From Granulicella rosea (GTDB taxonomy: Bacteria > Acidobacteriota > Terriglobia > Terriglobales > Acidobacteriaceae), in NCBI RefSeq assembly GCF_900188085.1, contig NZ_FZOU01000003.1, forward strand, positions 310,001 to 374,000: a stretch of DNA of 64,000 nt, read 5' to 3'. The stretch's first letter is position 1; each line of letters begins with the position of its first letter. The notes below the pieces were generated by a model. That model was not told the DNA's origin, did no database searches, and saw nothing but the letters and a program-made list of their open reading frames with translations. Of this stretch, positions 15,813 to 25,129 are shown piece after piece. The position numbers and the translations under genes were made by a program.

Positions 15813-16889
15813 GTGAGCGATAACGCGGAAGAGTTGGAACTGGAGACGGGCGGGCCGGCGCTGGAGCTGACGGTGATTGTGCCGGCGCGCAACGAAGAGG
15901 AGTCGCTGGCGGCGTGCCTGCAATCGCTGGTCGCGCAGTCGGAGCCGGGGTTTGCGCTGGGGACGGAGTGGGAGCTGATCGTCGTGGACGACCACTCGAC
16001 CGACCGGACGCGCGCCATCGCGGAGGGCTTCGCCGGGGTGACGGTGCTGGCCGCGCCGGAGCTGCTGACGGGGGAACGCGGCGGATTCACCGGCAAGAAC
16101 AACGCCTGCTGGGCGGGCGCGCAGGCGGCGCATGGGTCGGTGCTGCTGTTTACCGATGCGGACACGATCCACGAGATGGGCGATCTCTCGCGCGCCCGGC
16201 GCGAACTGGTGAAGTATGAGGCGAGCCTGCTCTCGTACTCGCCGCGGCAACTGACGACGGGGCTTGCGCAGCGGGTGGTGATGCCGCTGGTCTTCGCGGA
16301 GCTGTCGAAGGCGTATCCGATGAAGAAGGTGAACGACCCGAACAGCTCGATCGCGGCGGCGAACGGACAGTTCCTGATGGTGACGGAGGAGGCTTACTTC
16401 GCCGTCGGCGGGCATCGCGCGGTGGGCATGCAGGTGCTCGAAGATGTCGAACTGGCGCGGAGGATCAAGCGGGCGAAGCGCGAGATACGCTTCCGCTACG
16501 CGCCGGACGCGCTCTCGACCCGGATGTACCGGACGACCGGGGAGATGATCGAGGGCTGGACGAAGAACCTGGCGCTGCTGTTTCCGTTTCCGCTGGTGAT
16601 GGCGGCGTCATTTACGCTGATGCTGCTGTTGATGGTCGCGCTGCCGTTGCTGGCGCTGGGGCCGGTCCTTCCCAATAGCTGGCAGAGGGTGGCGATCTGG
16701 ATCGTCTGGCTGCGCGGGATGTGGGGCTTCTACACGCGAGCGGCGAAGTCGAACTTTCCCGCGGGGGATGTGGCCTTGTCGGTGCTGGGGATGCCGCTGA
16801 TGATCTATCTGCTGGTGCAGAGTTATGTGCAGGTGAAGGTGAAGAAGGCTGTCGAGTGGAAGGGCAGAAGCTATCCGACTGGGCGGTGA
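15813..16889 (+). CDS. Membrane glycosyltransferase family 2 (HpnB-like)
   Basis: This 358-residue protein starts at GTG. The GT-A domain opens with LTVIVPARNEEESLAACLQS, has VVDDHSTDRTR, the DXD-type LFTDADTIHE near residue 115 and the Q/RxxRW-like region around EDVELARRIKRAKREIRF. Three C-terminal helices follow (LPLVMAASFTLMLLLMVALP and later). The GKNNACWAGAQAA segment is typical of the HpnB-like hopanoid-associated GT2 group. The donor and acceptor are not clear; a membrane lipid or hopanoid acceptor is a reasonable inference. It is divergent from the TlpA-like gene. Confidence 0.8.
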   Translation: MSDNAEELELETGGPALELTVIVPARNEEESLAACLQSLVAQSEPGFALGTEWELIVVDDHSTDRTRAIAEGFAGVTVLAAPELLTGERGGFTGKNNACWAGAQAAHGSVLLFTDADTIHEMGDLSRARRELVKYEASLLSYSPRQLTTGLAQRVVMPLVFAELSKAYPMKKVNDPNSSIAAANGQFLMVTEEAYFAVGGHRAVGMQVLEDVELARRIKRAKREIRFRYAPDALSTRMYRTTGEMIEGWTKNLALLFPFPLVMAASFTLMLLLMVALPLLALGPVLPNSWQRVAIWIVWLRGMWGFYTRAAKSNFPAGDVALSVLGMPLMIYLLVQSYVQVKVKKAVEWKGRSYPTGR

Positions 16890-16910
16890 GCAGCTTCGAG
16901 GCAGAGACAG

Positions 16911-16984
16911 AAGCAGATCCTCTTCGAGGACGACAGACAAGAAAAGCAGGAGCAGATCCTCCGCTGCGCGAAGGATGACAACAC
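16911..16984. repeat. REP-like palindromic repeats, two tandem copies
   Basis: The two copies are AAGCAGATCCTCTTCGAGGA (16911-16930) and AGCAGATCCTCCGCTGCGCG then AAGGATGACAA (16951-16981). They are separated by the family's tail CGACAGACAAGAAAAGCAGG. They follow the glycosyltransferase gene directly. Confidence 0.75.
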
Positions 16985-17005
16985 AGAGGGACCGAGTGAG
17001 GGCGT

Positions 17006-17218
17006 ATGCGATTTCTGCAATCGGTGGCGGCGGGAACGATGACCGTGATGATCGTGGCCTTCGGGATGATCTTCTATCTCTTCAACCGGGTGGCGAAGGT
17101 GGGCGGGCAGGTGCGCATCGGGGCGGACCTGGTGCATACGCCGGTGCTGCTGGCGCCGCTGGTGGTGGCGTTCGTGCTTGGCTTTGGGCTGGGCTGGTGG
17201 AATCTTCGGCCGGAGTGA
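17006..17218 (+). CDS. Small two-helix membrane protein
   Basis: This 70-residue protein has two hydrophobic helices (about residues 8-28 and 45-64) and a central amphipathic segment with GADLVHTP. GAGGG lies 4 nt upstream of the ATG. It sits between the GT2 gene and the PTPS genes with a 51-bp gap to the latter, possibly cotranscribed. No function is recognisable. Confidence 0.55.
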   Translation: MRFLQSVAAGTMTVMIVAFGMIFYLFNRVAKVGGQVRIGADLVHTPVLLAPLVVAFVLGFGLGWWNLRPE

Positions 17219-17269
17219 CGCGGCCTGCAACCTCACGGGCTTCGGCTCATCCAATCGTTTGAGAGTCCA

Positions 17270-17683
17270 ATGATCTTTTTGACCCGTAAAGCCGAGTTCT
17301 CTGCCGCGCACTACTACTGGAACGACACGCTGTCGCCCGAGGAGAACGAGCGCATCTTCGGCAAGTGCGCGAACCGTAACGGGCATGGGCACAACTACAC
17401 GATCGAGGTGACGGTTGCGGGCGAGATCGACCCGGTCTCGGGCTTCGTCGTCGACCTGAAGGAGTTGAAGGCGATCCTCGAGCGCGAGGTGGTGAGCGTC
17501 TACGATCATCGCCATCTGAACCTCGAAGTGCCGGAGTTCGCCACGGCGATTCCGACGACGGAGAACATCGCGGTGGCGATCTGGCGCCGGCTCGACGGGA
17601 AGATTCCGAACTCGCGGCTGCATCGCGTGCGGGTGTACGAGATGGCGGACTTATTCGCGGACTTCTATGGGGAGTTCGCATGA
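17270..17683 (+). CDS. 6-pyruvoyl-tetrahydropterin synthase family protein, paralogue 1
   Basis: This 137-residue enzyme of the PTPS/QueD fold converts dihydroneopterin triphosphate. The Zn ligands His14, His39 and His41 are present, as is the catalytic Cys33, spaced C-x5-HGH (C33 to H39). That is the spacing of eukaryotic-type PTPS, not the C-x3-HGH of classical E. coli QueD. The ENIAVAIWRRL helix and the DHRHLNLE region are conserved. It overlaps the second PTPS gene by 4 nt (ATGA). With the second paralogue and downstream folE it suggests a biopterin-type route rather than, or besides, queuosine synthesis. Confidence 0.86.
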   Translation: MIFLTRKAEFSAAHYYWNDTLSPEENERIFGKCANRNGHGHNYTIEVTVAGEIDPVSGFVVDLKELKAILEREVVSVYDHRHLNLEVPEFATAIPTTENIAVAIWRRLDGKIPNSRLHRVRVYEMADLFADFYGEFA

Positions 17684-18081
17684 AAGCGCACCTGACCCGG
17701 CGGTATCACTTCAGCGCCTCGCATCGGCTGCACTCGGATGCTTATACGGCTGAGGAGAATCAGGCTGTCTTCGGCAAGTGCAATAACCCGCATGGGCATG
17801 GTCACAACTATGTCGTCGCGGTGACTTTGGCCGGCGAGATCGATCCGGCCACGGGCATGGTCTGCAACCTGGGCGATCTGGATGCGTTCGCACGGGAGCA
17901 TCTGCTGGCGCGTTTCGATCACATGAATCTGAATACGCTCGAGCCCTTCCTAACGCTGGTGCCGACGACGGAGAATCTGACTATCGAGGTGAACCGGATT
18001 TTTCAGGATTTTCCGTTTGCGCGGCTGGAGCGCGTGGTGGTGGAGGAGACGGGGAATAATTCGTTTGTGTTCGGCGGATAG
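17680..18081 (+). CDS. 6-pyruvoyl-tetrahydropterin synthase family protein, paralogue 2
   Basis: This 133-residue PTPS/QueD-fold enzyme has Zn ligands His15, His40 and His42 and catalytic Cys34, with the segment FGKCNNPHGHGHNY and GEIDPATGMVCNLGDLD, strikingly like animal PTPS. It is translationally coupled to the first paralogue through ATGA. The two proteins differ throughout, so they probably have separate roles or form a mixed oligomer. It is followed by a repeat and then folE, whose product makes the substrate of this family. Confidence 0.87.
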   Translation: MKAHLTRRYHFSASHRLHSDAYTAEENQAVFGKCNNPHGHGHNYVVAVTLAGEIDPATGMVCNLGDLDAFAREHLLARFDHMNLNTLEPFLTLVPTTENLTIEVNRIFQDFPFARLERVVVEETGNNSFVFGG

Positions 18082-18101
18082 AGTTGTAAGGACGAAGACA
18101 G

Positions 18102-18137
18102 AAGCCGATCCTCCGCTTTGCGAAGGATGACAAACAA
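18102..18137. repeat. REP-like palindromic repeat
   Basis: The copy reads AAGCCGATCCTCCGCTTTGC then GAAGGATGACAAACAAG in the 77-bp gap between the PTPS and folE genes. It leaves little room for a separate folE promoter. Confidence 0.75.
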
Positions 18138-18158
18138 GGTAGGGAAGGGCTGCAGACA

Positions 18159-18758
18159 ATGGCAATCGCAAGCGCACCACCGGAGCTGACGCTCGAATCC
18201 GCAACGACGCAGGATCTGTACCGCGAACTGTTGAGCCGGATCGGCGAGGATCCCACGCGCGACGGGCTGCTGGGCACGCCGGAGCGCATGGAGAAGTCCA
18301 TGGCCTACCTGACGCGCGGCTACACCATGGACGTGACCGAGGTGCTGCACAACGCGCTCTTCGACGTGGACTACGACGAGATGGTGATCGTGAAGGACAT
18401 CGAGTTCTACTCCATGTGCGAGCATCATCTGCTGCCGTTCTTCGGCAAGGCGCATGTGGCGTATGTCCCGAAGGGCAAGGTGATCGGGTTGAGCAAGGTG
18501 GCGCGGCTGGTGGACGTCTTCGCGCGGCGGCTTCAGGTACAGGAACGCCTGACCCGGCAGGTGGCAGACGCGATCGAAGAGGCGATTCAGCCACAGGGCG
18601 TGGCCGTCATCATGGAGGCGAGCCACCTGTGCATGATGATGCGCGGTGTCGAGAAGCAGCACTCGGCGACCGTCACCTCAGCGATGCTCGGGGTCTTCAA
18701 GACTCAGTTACAGACGCGAAATGAGTTTCTGTCGCTGGTGCGGAGAGGCAGGGACTAG
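18159..18758 (+). CDS. folE: GTP cyclohydrolase I
   Basis: This 199-residue homodecameric enzyme turns GTP into 7,8-dihydroneopterin triphosphate, the first step of folate and pterin synthesis. The key motifs are Zn-binding MCEHHLLPF (Cys and His) and [10 protein letters not shown] (second Cys), the substrate-binding PERMEKSM and the Gly-rich GLSKVAR. Length and motifs are standard. It directly follows two PTPS genes, whose substrate is its product. The ATG at 18159 begins 21 nt after the repeat copy. Confidence 0.95.
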   Translation: MAIASAPPELTLESATTQDLYRELLSRIGEDPTRDGLLGTPERMEKSMAYLTRGYTMDVTEVLHNALFDVDYDEMVIVKDIEFYSMCEHHLLPFFGKAHVAYVPKGKVIGLSKVARLVDVFARRLQVQERLTRQVADAIEEAIQPQGVAVIMEASHLCMMMRGVEKQHSATVTSAMLGVFKTQLQTRNEFLSLVRRGRD

Positions 18759-18761
18759 AGA

Positions 18762-18850
18762 GGCAGGGAAGAGGAATTGGGGACTGGGAATGGCTTCATT
18801 CCCTCCGCCTTCGTTCCCGTTCCCTGTTTTCCGTCCCCATTCCCTGTACG
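18762..18850. repeat. CCCTGTTCCC-type inverted repeat cluster
   Basis: The region holds GGCAGGGAA and GGGAATGG on the left and ATTCCCT, GTTCCCGTTCCCTG, CCCATTCCCTG on the right, giving inverted GGGAAT/ATTCCC pairs. It lies between folE and truB. A similar tract follows truB (19740-19816). Confidence 0.55.
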
Positions 18851-18863
18851 CTAGTACCTGCTT

Positions 18864-19739
18864 ATGAATGGTCTTTTGGTAGTCGATAAACCTGCGGGCA
18901 TGACCTCGCACGACGTTGTTTCACTGGTTCGCCGGGCCGCCGGAGAGAAGTCCATCGGGCACCTGGGCACGCTGGACCCCATGGCGACCGGCGTGTTGCC
19001 GCTGCTGCTGGGCAAGTACACGCGGCTGGCGCAGTACTTCGGGCAGAACGAAAAGATTTACACCGGGCACATTCGCTTCGGCTTTGCGACCGATACCTTC
19101 GACGCAGAGGGCAAGCCCGCGGGCGAGGCTCAACCTTTGACGCGCACGCTGGACGAACTGCAGGAGCTGGCGAAGCACTTCGCCGGCGCGATGGACCAGA
19201 TGCCGCCGGTCTTTTCGGCCAAAAAGCTGAACGGCGTGCCGGCGCATCAACTGGCGCGCGCGGGGCTGCCCGTGCCGGTGAAGCCCGCGCGGATCTTCAT
19301 CCACAACTTTCAGGTGCTCTCGCTCGCTGGCGATACGGCGAGCTTCACGATGCACGTCTCGGCGGGCGGGTATGTGCGCTCGGTCGCGCATGAGCTGGGC
19401 GAGATGGCTGGGTGCGGCGCGCATCTTTCGAGTCTGCGGCGGACGCGCGCGGGGCTGTTTACGCTCGACCAGGCGGTGACGGTCGACGCGCTGAAGCAGG
19501 CCTCGACCGATGGGGCGTTTGAGCAACTGATGCCACATCCCAGAACGCTGCTGCCGGATATGCCCTCGGTGACCTGCGACGAGCAGACGGCGGGGCGCAT
19601 TCGCAACGGCATGCAGGTGAACCTGCCGGAGTTTTCAGCCGCGCCGCTGGTGAAGGTGTTCACCGGGCCGACGGAGATGATCGCGGTGGCGAAGCGCGTG
19701 GCCGGGACGCTGATGCAGCCGGTGGTGGTGATGGGGTAG
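18864..19739 (+). CDS. truB: tRNA pseudouridine-55 synthase
   Basis: This 291-residue enzyme makes pseudouridine 55 in the tRNA T loop. The N-terminus MNGLLVVDKPAGMTSHDVV and the catalytic motif HLGTLDPMATGVLPL with Asp38 are diagnostic. The GGYVRSVAHELG motif near residue 168 and a C-terminal PUA-like region with QTAGRIRNGMQVNL follow. Length is normal. It ends head-on to the SGNH lipoprotein gene with a repeat between them. Confidence 0.95.
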   Translation: MNGLLVVDKPAGMTSHDVVSLVRRAAGEKSIGHLGTLDPMATGVLPLLLGKYTRLAQYFGQNEKIYTGHIRFGFATDTFDAEGKPAGEAQPLTRTLDELQELAKHFAGAMDQMPPVFSAKKLNGVPAHQLARAGLPVPVKPARIFIHNFQVLSLAGDTASFTMHVSAGGYVRSVAHELGEMAGCGAHLSSLRRTRAGLFTLDQAVTVDALKQASTDGAFEQLMPHPRTLLPDMPSVTCDEQTAGRIRNGMQVNLPEFSAAPLVKVFTGPTEMIAVAKRVAGTLMQPVVVMG

Positions 19740-19816
19740 CAGGGAACAGGGACGTAGGGAATAGAGAATGAGGCCAGCCGCAGGCACGGTTATTCCCTGA
19801 GCCCTACTCCCTGCTT
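19740..19816. repeat. CCCTATTCCCT-type inverted repeat cluster
   Basis: It contains CAGGGAACAGGGA, AGGGAATAG and, inverted, TTATTCCCTGA and CCCTACTCCCTGC. It fills the gap between the convergent truB and SGNH lipoprotein genes and could act as a terminator. It is related to the tract before truB. Confidence 0.55.
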
Positions 19817-20514
19817 TTCTCCAACTGCGGCGACAGCATCTGCAGCACATTTTTCGCGACGATCTCGTTGCCTTTGTTCGTGGCGTGGGTTCTGTCGGCC
19901 TGCATCATGCCGGGGACGCCGTAGACGTCCTTCAGCAGGAAGGGCAGCAGCGGCGTCTTGAACTGCTTCGCCAGCGCGGGGTAGTTGGCGGTGAAGGCAT
20001 TGACGTAGTCCGCGCCGAAGTCCGGCGGCAGGCTGATGCCGGCAAGGACGACCTTCGTGCCCGAGGCCTGCAGCGTCTGGATGATCTGCGCGAGGTTGGC
20101 GCGGGTGATCTCGGTCTTGAGGCCGCGCAGGCCGTCGTTGCCGCCGAACTCCACGACGACGACAGCGGCGTGCATCGCCGCGATGCCTGCGACGCGGTCG
20201 ATGCCGTCCTTGGTAGTGGCGCCGCTGACGCCCTCGTTGACGACGCGGTAGCGGTAGCCCTGGGCGTCGAGGTCTTTCTGGAGATAGTCCGGGTAGGACT
20301 GGCCGGGGTCGGCGCCGTAACCCGCGGTGAGCGAGTCGCCGAAGCAGACGACGAGCGGCCGGGTGTCCGCCTCTCTTGCCGCTGTGGCGGGCTGCGAGGG
20401 AGCCGTAGACGCCCGGGCATCCATCTGCGAGGACTCGTGGGAGGCCTGATCCGTCTTGCAGCCGGTGAGGGCGAGGAGACTTGCCGCTAGAATGAGAGCT
20501 GAAATCGAACGCAT
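19804..20514 (-). CDS. SGNH-hydrolase lipoprotein, TesA-like (arylesterase/thioesterase)
   Basis: This 236-residue protein has a lipoprotein signal (LLALTGC, Cys19). The SGNH blocks are complete: GDSLTAGYG with Ser61 (block I), EGVSGATT (II), EFGGNDGLRG (III) and DRTHATNKGN (V, Asp-x-x-His). It is closest in layout to E. coli TesA and Pseudomonas arylesterases. It hydrolyses acyl esters or thioesters in the periplasm, here anchored to a membrane. ATG at 20514 is chosen for the lipoprotein signal; longer frames run antisense through the ABC gene. It is divergent from the ybbA-like gene, as in E. coli. Confidence 0.88.
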   Translation of the reverse strand: MRSISALILAASLLALTGCKTDQASHESSQMDARASTAPSQPATAAREADTRPLVVCFGDSLTAGYGADPGQSYPDYLQKDLDAQGYRYRVVNEGVSGATTKDGIDRVAGIAAMHAAVVVVEFGGNDGLRGLKTEITRANLAQIIQTLQASGTKVVLAGISLPPDFGADYVNAFTANYPALAKQFKTPLLPFLLKDVYGVPGMMQADRTHATNKGNEIVAKNVLQMLSPQLEKSRE

Positions 20515-20601
20515 TCCATGACCATAGCAAATGTGCCGCGTCCAAGCTGCATCGGGCGCATCGGATCGTAAGTGGCGTCTACCGCCAGGGGAGTGTTGCG
20601 C

Positions 20602-21339
<738 letters not shown>

Positions 21340-21360
21340 GGGCCGTGCCGCCTCGGGCGA

Positions 21361-21486
21361 GAAGCGGTTCCTTCGCTTCGCTCAGGATGACAGGCTTCTG
21401 TGGTGGGTACAGGCGAACGACAGAAGCGGATTCCCTGCGGGAATGACAAACAAAAGGGCAACGACAAACTCAAGAGCAACGGCAAC
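21361..21486. repeat. REP-like palindromic repeats, two copies with tail
   Basis: The first copy is at 21361-21392 (GAAGCGGTTCCTTCGCTTCG...). The second, at 21423-21450, is of the short-arm form (AAGCGGATTCCCTGCGGGAA). An AAC/CAA-rich tail with CAACGACAAA and AGCAACGGCAAC follows. They sit inside the ybbA-ybbP-like gene pair. Confidence 0.75.
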
Positions 21487-21501
21487 TATAAAGCGAGATG
21501 C

Positions 21502-24099
21502 ATGGCCAGTCTTTCGTATCGAACCGCCGCCCGGATTGCCGCCCGCGAGATGCGTTCTTCGCGGGGCAAGTTCTTCTTCGTCATCCTCTCGGTGGCTATC
21601 GGCGTGGCTGCGCTGACCGGCGTGCGGGGCTTCTCGTCGTCCTTTCGCGGGACGCTGCTGACGCGCGCGCGGTCGATCATGGCGGCCGATCTTTCGGCGC
21701 GCATGCAGGGCGAACCGACGCCTGAGGAGGCGAAGGGGCTCGCCGCTATTCAGGCTGAAGGCGTCGAGGTGACGCTCGTGACCGAGCAGCTCTCGATGGC
21801 CTCCGCGGTCAAGACGATGGATCCGCTGCTGGTGTCGGTGAAGGCCGTCGATGCGGCGAAGTATCCGTTCTATGGCGAGGTCGATCTGGAGCCGGCGGCG
21901 AAGCTGACCGACGTGCTTCAAGGCGATAACGTCGCCGTGGCGGACGACCTGCTGGTGCGGCTGAAGCTGCAGCGCGGCGATCAGATCAGGATCGGCAACA
22001 CGAGCTTTCGCATTGCGTCGGTGGTGACCAACGAGCCGGACCGGCTCTCGGGCAGCTTCGCCGCGGGTCCGCGCGTGCTGATGTCGCGGACGGCGCTCGA
22101 GAGCACGGGGCTGCTGGCGCCGGGTAATCATGCGACCGAGCGCTATCTGTTCAAGGTGCCCGCGCCGAAGAACGGTTCGCCCATCTCGGACGACGCCGTG
22201 GCTGAGTTGAAGACGCGGCTGGTGGCGCTGCTGCCGGAGGCGCAGGTGATCGACTATCGCGAGACCAACCCGGCGCTGACGCAGGGGCTGGACCAGGCGA
22301 CGAGTCTGCTCTCGCTGATGTCGCTGGTCGCGCTGGTGCTGGGCGCGGTGGGCGTCGCGATGGCGATGCGGGCGCACCTGGCGCAGCGGCTGGATACGAT
22401 CGCGATCATGAAGTCGCTGGGCGCGCAGTCCGGCCAGATCGTGAAGATCTACCTGCTGCAGACGCTGCTGCTGGGCACGCTTGGCGGGCTGATCGGCGTG
22501 GTGATGGGCGTGGGCGTGCAGATGGCGTTTCCGTACCTGCTGAAGAACCTGATCAACGTGGCGCCCGACCTGCACATCGATCCGCGCGCGATCGCGGCGG
22601 GTCTGGGCGCGGGCATTCTGACGACGCTGCTCTTCACGCTGCCGCCGCTGCTCGACATCCGCGACGTACGGCCGATCCTGATTCTGCGTCGCGCGATGGA
22701 CGAAGAGGATGGTCCGTTCCTTGCCGGGCTCGCGAAAAAGATCTGGGACAGTATCGCGCAGATCGTGGCGTTCGCATTCATCCTGCTGGGGCTTACGTTG
22801 ATCGCGCTGCGGGTGTCGGACTCGCCCGTCGTCGGCAAGTGGTTTGCCGTCGGGCTGGCCGGAGTGCTGGGCGTATTGCTGGCCGCGTCGTTCGTCGTGC
22901 TGCGGACGCTGCGATTCTTTCTCTCGCGTACGCGGCTGCATCTGCCGTCGGCGGTGCGGCATGGGTTGGCGAATCTATATCGGCCGGGCAATCCCTCGGC
23001 GGCGCTGCTGGCCGCGCTGGGCATGGGCGTGATGCAGATCATGATGGTCTTCCTGATGCAGCATGCGGTCGTTACGTCGCTTGCGATTACGTCGCGGCCG
23101 AACCTGCCGAATGTCTTCCTGGTCGACATTGCGCACGACGAGATCGACGGGATGCGAAAGCTGCTCGCGGCCTCGCCCGAGATCACGGCGCCGCCGGAGC
23201 TGCTGCCGGTGGCGACCTCGCGGATCGCGGCGGTGGACGGCGTGCCGGCGAGCGAGCTGAAGCTGAAGAACTTCCCCAAACGCATGCTGCAGACGGTGCA
23301 ACTGACCTGGGCCGCCGCGCCGCCTCCGGGCACGACGATCGCGAAGGGCGCTTGGTGGACGGACGCGCAGGCCGCCGACGGCGCCGCGCATCCGCTGGTC
23401 GCGGTGGCGGAGCGCCCGGCCGAGCGGCTGGGGTTACACGTCGGCTCGACCGTCAGCTTCGCGGCGCAGGATCGCGAGTTCACCGCGACGGTGGCGGCGA
23501 TTACGAAGTCCGACGGCCAGCATGCGTTCAGCCGCGCGGAGTTCTACCTGCCGGAGAAGACGCTGGCCGGGCTGCCGGTGGTCTGGTACGGCGGCGTCCA
23601 TGCCGATCCGGCGAAGGTCGCGCTGCTGCAGCGCGCGCTCTACGCCGCCTACCCCACCGTGACCGTCATCAATGTCGCGCAGGCGCTCGAGACGATCCGT
23701 TCGGTCGTGATCCAGATCATCTACGTGGTGCAGTTTCTGGCGGCGTTCTCGATCTTCGCGGGCGTGGTCATCCTGGCGTCGAGCATCGCGGGCACGCGCT
23801 ACCGCCGCATGCGAGAGGTGGTGGTGCTGAAGACGCTGGGCGCGACGCGGACCCGGATCGCCACGGTGTTTTCGATCGAGTTCGCGGTGCTAGGGCTGGT
23901 CGCGGGCGTGGTGGGCATCTTCTTCGCGGACGTGATTGTCCACTTCCTGCTCAAATCGCTCTCGGTGCCGGACGGGGTGGAGTGGGGACTCAGCTTCGCC
24001 GGCCTGCTGTTGACGGCGGTGTTGACGGTTGGTACGGGATGGCTGGCGAGCCACCGCATCCTGGGTCAGAAGCCGCTCGAGGTTCTGCGCGAGGAGTAA
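21502..24099 (+). CDS. Large FtsX-type ABC permease, YbbP-like
   Basis: This 865-residue inner-membrane permease has two FtsX units. There is an N-terminal helix (FFFVILSVAIGVAALTGV), a periplasmic domain, three helices around residues 265-395 with HLAQRLDTIAIMKSLGAQ, central helices near 420-480, a second periplasmic domain, and a second FtsX core ending with YRRMREVVVLKTLGATRTRI and two helices. Duplicated FtsX architecture of about 800-870 residues is typical of YbbP. ATG at 21502 is chosen; the upstream frame is repeat-derived sequence. It works with the ATPase just upstream. Confidence 0.87.
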   Translation: MASLSYRTAARIAAREMRSSRGKFFFVILSVAIGVAALTGVRGFSSSFRGTLLTRARSIMAADLSARMQGEPTPEEAKGLAAIQAEGVEVTLVTEQLSMASAVKTMDPLLVSVKAVDAAKYPFYGEVDLEPAAKLTDVLQGDNVAVADDLLVRLKLQRGDQIRIGNTSFRIASVVTNEPDRLSGSFAAGPRVLMSRTALESTGLLAPGNHATERYLFKVPAPKNGSPISDDAVAELKTRLVALLPEAQVIDYRETNPALTQGLDQATSLLSLMSLVALVLGAVGVAMAMRAHLAQRLDTIAIMKSLGAQSGQIVKIYLLQTLLLGTLGGLIGVVMGVGVQMAFPYLLKNLINVAPDLHIDPRAIAAGLGAGILTTLLFTLPPLLDIRDVRPILILRRAMDEEDGPFLAGLAKKIWDSIAQIVAFAFILLGLTLIALRVSDSPVVGKWFAVGLAGVLGVLLAASFVVLRTLRFFLSRTRLHLPSAVRHGLANLYRPGNPSAALLAALGMGVMQIMMVFLMQHAVVTSLAITSRPNLPNVFLVDIAHDEIDGMRKLLAASPEITAPPELLPVATSRIAAVDGVPASELKLKNFPKRMLQTVQLTWAAAPPPGTTIAKGAWWTDAQAADGAAHPLVAVAERPAERLGLHVGSTVSFAAQDREFTATVAAITKSDGQHAFSRAEFYLPEKTLAGLPVVWYGGVHADPAKVALLQRALYAAYPTVTVINVAQALETIRSVVIQIIYVVQFLAAFSIFAGVVILASSIAGTRYRRMREVVVLKTLGATRTRIATVFSIEFAVLGLVAGVVGIFFADVIVHFLLKSLSVPDGVEWGLSFAGLLLTAVLTVGTGWLASHRILGQKPLEVLREE

Positions 24100-24201
24100 C
24101 CGGGTGAGAGAACTCTAAGTCGGCGATATTTTCGTTTGGCGCGTCGATTGCAACTTTGGTGCCCAGAGCGCACGGCGCAGCGCCGTGCATGGGGGATCAC
24201 G

Positions 24202-24729
24202 ATGGGTTCAGCGATCAGCGCATTGGCTTCACTTGCAACCACCTTCGGCGCGTCGACGCAGGCGGTCAATCAGCAGACGGCGGCAAAGGATCTCGCTCAG
24301 CTCATACTCGACATCTCGGCCGGCGATACGACTGCTGCGCAGAAGGACCTGACGACGCTGACCAAGGATCTGGGCACGAGCGCGGCGAGCGGAACTTCGG
24401 ACGCGAGCAGTCCGTTGGGGAAGCTGTTGACGGCATTGACCAAAGACCTCGGCTCGAACGATATCGGCGCGGCGCAGAAGGATGTGGAGAGCTTTCTGAG
24501 CACGCTCGAAAGCGCGGCGGCGACGGCGAAGGCGGCGAATCACACGGTCGCCGACACCGCCAGCTTGTCGTCGGCCAGCTCCACAACTTCGACGGGCAGC
24601 GGTACGAGTTCGGACAGCACGAGCACTGATCTCACCTCGTTGTCCGATTATCTGGCGACCCTTTTGCTGAATCTGCAGGCCACTGGCGTCTCTCCGGTGG
24701 CTACCTCGGCCAGCTCGGGCACGGCGTGA
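24202..24729 (+). CDS. Ser/Thr/Ala-rich protein of unknown function
   Basis: This 175-residue protein has GGGGG 8 nt before the ATG. It has two near-repeat segments: KDLTTLTKDLGTSAASGTS at about residues 50-68 and LLTALTKDLGSNDIGAAQKD at about 75-95. A low-complexity Ser/Thr run (SSASSTTSTGSGTSSDSTST) follows. There is no signal peptide or membrane segment. It is followed 55 nt later by another small unknown gene. Not recognised; it could be a surface or desiccation-related protein by composition, which is weak evidence. Confidence 0.6.
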   Translation: MGSAISALASLATTFGASTQAVNQQTAAKDLAQLILDISAGDTTAAQKDLTTLTKDLGTSAASGTSDASSPLGKLLTALTKDLGSNDIGAAQKDVESFLSTLESAAATAKAANHTVADTASLSSASSTTSTGSGTSSDSTSTDLTSLSDYLATLLLNLQATGVSPVATSASSGTA

Positions 24730-24783
24730 ACGAACCTGTTGCTTGAGCTGGCAGCTTACTCCCGGGCCCCCTTGGAGGTGTTT

Positions 24784-25047
24784 ATGCACGGTCATCACAT
24801 CGCGCCAATGAACGCGAATCAGTTGAGTCTCTACTCCGCGCTGGCCGCGGAAAAAGCCGCCAACGCGCAACGCGCAGCCGAGGTGCGGCGCAAGCTGCTC
24901 GGCCAGCCGGTCTTGCTGGAAGAGGATGAGTTCCGGGTATCGGGGGGGAACGAGGGCGCCCCCGATCAACATTCGCGCCGGCAGCACGCCAAAGCCGCGG
25001 CGGTTGAGGGAGAAGAGAGCGGCGAGCCGATCTCGATGTGGGCCTAG
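24784..25047 (+). CDS. Small charged protein of unknown function
   Basis: This 87-residue protein begins MHGHHIAPMNANQLSLYSAL and contains a helical, basic stretch (AAEKAANAQRAAEVRRKLLG) followed by an acidic and then a His/Gln-rich tail. A near-perfect GGAGG sits 5 nt before the ATG, which supports real translation. It is probably cotranscribed with the preceding Ser/Thr-rich gene. No family is recognised. Confidence 0.55.
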   Translation: MHGHHIAPMNANQLSLYSALAAEKAANAQRAAEVRRKLLGQPVLLEEDEFRVSGGNEGAPDQHSRRQHAKAAAVEGEESGEPISMWA

Positions 25048-25065
25048 CGCCCAAACAGATGCGCA

Positions 25066-25115
25066 GACAAAAGCCCACGTTCACCGAGCGGAAGCGCGAG
25101 GTGAACGTGGGCTTT
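25066..25115 (-). terminator. Intrinsic terminator of rpsA
   Basis: A 15-bp stem (AAGCCCACGTTCACC at 25071-25085 with GGTGAACGTGGGCTT at 25100-25114) has a 14-nt loop and is followed by TTTTG on the minus strand. It lies 15 nt after the rpsA stop and can also act on the plus strand. Confidence 0.8.
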
Positions 25116-25129
25116 GGTTGCGGCGGCTT

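Noticed and set aside
15782..16165. N-terminal extension of the TlpA-like frame
   Set aside because: It is antisense to the glycosyltransferase; the lipoprotein start GTG at 15781 has its own ribosome site.
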